Origin: an uncultured Eubacteriales bacterium
GTDB taxonomy: Bacteria > Bacillota > Clostridia > Oscillospirales > CAG-272
Assembly: GCA_934477985.1 (NCBI GenBank)
Contig: CAKSOR010000121.1
Span: 1 to 7,232 of the forward strand
DNA length: 7,232 nt
Direction of reading: 5' to 3'
This document shows positions 5,266 to 7,232 of this stretch, piece by piece. The notes beneath the pieces are model-generated. The model was not told where the DNA came from. It saw only the letters and a list, made by a program, of their open reading frames with translations, and did no database searches. The translations under genes were made by a program, and so were the position numbers. The stretch's first letter is position 1. Each line of letters begins with the position of its first letter.

Positions 5266-5294
5266 TTGAAATCACGACCGGGATGTGTTATAAT
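5266..5294 (+). promoter_or_regulatory. Sigma-A promoter of the sugar ABC operon
   Basis: The -35 is TTGAAA (5266-5271), the spacer is 17 bp and the -10 is TATAAT (5289-5294), preceded by TGTGT as an extended -10. The predicted start is near 5301, giving a leader of about 39 nt to the ATG at 5340. It is divergent from the tRNA-Arg promoter; the two -35 elements are 41 bp apart. Confidence 0.88.
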
Positions 5295-5328
5295 AGTTGA
5301 AAGAGAAACGACACCATGACAAACGATC

Positions 5329-5335
5329 AAGGAGG
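5329..5335 (+). promoter_or_regulatory. Ribosome binding site fixing the ABC ATPase start
   Basis: AAGGAGG ends 4 nt before the ATG at 5340. The earlier in-frame ATG at 5316 has no purine-rich site at a proper distance, and starting there would place this ribosome binding site inside the coding region. The residue pattern from 5340 (MKVTLSHLTKKF) also matches the normal start of MalK-type ATPases. Confidence 0.85.
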
Positions 5336-5339
5336 AAAT

Positions 5340-6440
5340 ATGAAAGTCACACTCAGTCATTTAACCAAAAAATTCCAGTCTCCGGGAAAGGAGAAGAAGG
5401 AGGTCACAGCGGTCGACGATTTCGATTTTGAGATACCGGACGGGAAGCTCATAGGGCTTTTAGGACCGTCGGGCTGTGGAAAGAGTACGACACTGAACCT
5501 GATCTGCGGACTCCAGAAACCGACCTCGGGTCAGATTATATTCGGCGGGGAGGATGTCACCGATCTTCCGCCCGAGAACCGCGGAGTCGGGATGGTCTTC
5601 CAGAATTACGCGCTTTACCCGCATCTGACCGTCTTCCAGAACATAATTTTCCCGCTTCAGAATCTCCGCGGCAAGGACAAGCTCACAAAGGAGCAGATGA
5701 AGGAACGCGCAGACAGTGCCGCGAAGCTCGTTCAGATCGAGAACCTTATGGACCGCAAGCCGGGTGAGCTCTCCGGCGGTCAGCAGCAGCGCGTTGCGAT
5801 TGCCAGGGCGCTTGTAAAGACCCCGCGCGTGCTTTTGCTTGACGAGCCGCTCTCGAACCTTGACGCGCGGCTCAGACTCCAGACCCGCGAGGAGATAAGG
5901 CGCATCCAGCGCGAGACCAAGGTCACGACTATTTTTGTCACGCACGACCAGGACGAGGCGATGAGCATCTCGGACATGATAGTCGTCATGAAAGCCGGAG
6001 TCGTCCAGCAGATGGGCAAGCCGCAGGAGGTCTACGACGACCCCGCGAACCTTTTCGTGGCGAAATTCCTCGGAACTCCGCCGATCAACGTCTTCGACGC
6101 AAGGGTTGAGGACGGAAAGCTCTTCATCGGCGCTGACAATATCCTCGATGTCCCCGGAGCGCCCGACGGAGAGGTCTGGGCGGCGATTCGTCCAGAGGGC
6201 TTCATCCCCGACGAAAACGGCAGACTTGTCTGTAAGCTTGACCGAGTCGAGGTCATGGGGCGCGACATGAGCGTCGTCTCGACTCACGATGGCGCACAGA
6301 ATCCGGTAATCCGCTCGATTATCAACTCGGACGCGAAGATCGACACCACAAAGCCGACTGTCTCGTTCTCGCTCAAGCCGCACAAGACTTTCATCTTCGA
6401 CAAGAACACAGAGAAAAGAATTGCTTTCGGAGGGAACTGA
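5340..6440 (+). CDS. Sugar ABC transporter ATPase (MalK/UgpC/MsmK type)
   Basis: The 366-residue cytoplasmic ATPase that powers a carbohydrate or glycerol-phosphate importer of the CUT1 class. All catalytic motifs are intact: Walker A GPSGCGKST (42-50), Q-loop Q88 in VFQNYALYPHLTV, signature LSGGQQQR (144-151), Walker B RVLLLDEP (163-170), D-loop SNLDAR (172-177) and the switch His202 in FVTHDQDEAMSISD. Residues from about 245 form the MalK-like regulatory domain of OB folds, including AAIRPEGF (281-288). Length is normal for the family. Compared with typical MalK, the N-terminus has a charged insertion (PGKEKKEV, 15-22) before the A-loop region, as some UgpC-like ATPases do. The stop TGA overlaps the permease ATG by one base, so the two are translationally linked. 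The sugar cannot be told from the ATPase. Confidence 0.93.
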   Translation: MKVTLSHLTKKFQSPGKEKKEVTAVDDFDFEIPDGKLIGLLGPSGCGKSTTLNLICGLQKPTSGQIIFGGEDVTDLPPENRGVGMVFQNYALYPHLTVFQNIIFPLQNLRGKDKLTKEQMKERADSAAKLVQIENLMDRKPGELSGGQQQRVAIARALVKTPRVLLLDEPLSNLDARLRLQTREEIRRIQRETKVTTIFVTHDQDEAMSISDMIVVMKAGVVQQMGKPQEVYDDPANLFVAKFLGTPPINVFDARVEDGKLFIGADNILDVPGAPDGEVWAAIRPEGFIPDENGRLVCKLDRVEVMGRDMSVVSTHDGAQNPVIRSIINSDAKIDTTKPTVSFSLKPHKTFIFDKNTEKRIAFGGN

Positions 6441-7232
6441 TGGACAAGAATAACCCGAAGGGCTGGCTCTATCTGCTGCCCGCGATGATTTTCCTCGGCG
6501 TCTTTATGGTCTACCCGCTTGTCGACGTGTTCGTCTACTCCTTTGAGGAGGGCTACAACTCGGCGTCGCAGACCTTTTTCGGCACGGGGCTTTACAACTA
6601 TTCCTACGTCCTGCACGACCCGTACTTCCTCCAGGCGCTCAAGAACACCTTCATCTTAGTCATAATCACCGTGCCGCTCTCGACCGGGCTCGCGCTGCTT
6701 ATCTCGCTCGGACTCAGTTCGATACAGAAGCTCCGCGACCTCTATCAGACGATATTTTTCCTGCCGTATGTCACGAACACCCTCGCGGTCGGGCTTGTGT
6801 TCATGATACTCTTCAAGAAGACCGCGTATTCCGAGGGACTTGTCAACACGCTGATCGGCTTCTTCGGAATGAGCCCGGTCGACTTCATCGACGGACCATA
6901 CTGGGCGAAGATGTTTGTCCTCTGCTTCTACACGGTCTGGATAGTCCTGCCGTTCAAGATACTGATTCTGACAAGCGCGCTTGCGTCAGTCAACCGCGAC
7001 TATTACAACGCCGCCAGAGTCGACGGAACGTCAAAGTTCAGGATATTCACGAAGATAACCCTCCCGATGATCTCCCCGATGATATTCTATCTCGTGATAA
7101 CCGGCTTCATCGGCGCTTTCAAGGCGTACAGCGACGCGGTGGCGCTCTTCGGAACGAACCTCAATGTCGCCGGGATGAACACAATCGTCGGCTATGTCTA
7201 TGACATGCTCTACGGCGACTCGGGCGGATACC
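6440..7232 (+). CDS. Sugar ABC transporter permease, MalF/UgpA type (partial)
   Basis: The frame is open to the window edge: 264 complete codons are present and the 3' end, perhaps a few tens of residues, is missing. It begins MDKNNPKGWLYLLPAMIFLG, with the first helix near 9-30. Further helices lie near 70-92, 103-126, 155-178 and 206-228. The EAA loop that docks on the ATPase is clear at residues 189-209 (YNAARVDG, then ITLP). These features mark the first permease of a CUT1 importer (MalF/UgpA class; BPD_transp_1 fold) in the cytoplasmic membrane. The ATG overlaps the ATPase stop as TGATG, with GGAGGG (6429-6434) 5 nt upstream inside the ATPase gene. A second MalG-type permease and a solute-binding lipoprotein would be expected beyond 7232. 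Confidence 0.93.
   Translation, partial: MDKNNPKGWLYLLPAMIFLGVFMVYPLVDVFVYSFEEGYNSASQTFFGTGLYNYSYVLHDPYFLQALKNTFILVIITVPLSTGLALLISLGLSSIQKLRDLYQTIFFLPYVTNTLAVGLVFMILFKKTAYSEGLVNTLIGFFGMSPVDFIDGPYWAKMFVLCFYTVWIVLPFKILILTSALASVNRDYYNAARVDGTSKFRIFTKITLPMISPMIFYLVITGFIGAFKAYSDAVALFGTNLNVAGMNTIVGYVYDMLYGDSGGY

Noticed and set aside
5057..5275. 72-codon minus-strand frame containing SSVDRVPGYEPVGRRFESR
   Set aside because: This is the well-known false translation across a tRNA gene. The DNA is tRNA-Arg with its promoter and terminator.
5316..5339. Earlier ATG for the ABC ATPase
   Set aside because: There is no ribosome binding site before it, whereas AAGGAGG sits at the right distance from the ATG at 5340.
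5460..6383. 307-codon minus-strand frame opposite the ABC ATPase
   Set aside because: It is antisense to a gene with complete Walker and signature motifs; the frame is open only because of the codon bias of the ATPase.

Overview
The window looks like a stretch of chromosome from a fairly GC-rich member of the Clostridia (Firmicutes), perhaps an Oscillospirales-type gut bacterium. This placement is inferred from several traits: strong GGAGG-type ribosome binding sites, sigma-A promoters carrying the Gram-positive TRTG element before the -10, a surface protein with S-layer homology (SLH) domains, and an MsmK/UgpC-type sugar ABC transporter. I see no phage, transposon or CRISPR sequence, and the genus cannot be named from this.

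Layout. Bases 1-139 are a regulatory region with two perfect 12-bp palindromes and a strong promoter. It drives an MFS transporter that starts at TTG (140-1417). Three bases after that stop a consensus promoter begins, driving an EamA/DMT-type transporter (1482-2375). A strong two-way hairpin terminator (2376-2408) separates this plus-strand pair from a minus-strand block. Read from right to left, that block holds tRNA-Arg(ACG) (5112-5187), a TetR-family regulator (4496-5053), a small HdeD/DUF308 membrane protein (3786-4373) and a secreted protein with two Ig-like and three SLH domains (2471-3673). From 5266 the plus strand carries the start of a sugar ABC transporter operon: the ATPase (5340-6440), then an overlapping MalF/UgpA-type permease cut by the window edge (6440-7232). 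No stretch over 300 bases lacks a gene.

How the parts relate. The content is mostly envelope and transport: two secondary transporters, one ABC importer, one small membrane protein and one wall-anchored protein. Five confident promoters all have a 17-bp spacer, a perfect TATAAT and a GTGn extended -10. The TetR and SLH genes show no such promoter. Each instead sits just after a terminator-like hairpin that ends 5-8 nt before its ribosome binding site, so read-through from tRNA-Arg and from the HdeD gene may set their expression. I found no clear case for an undescribed system; the most useful leads are in this regulatory layout.
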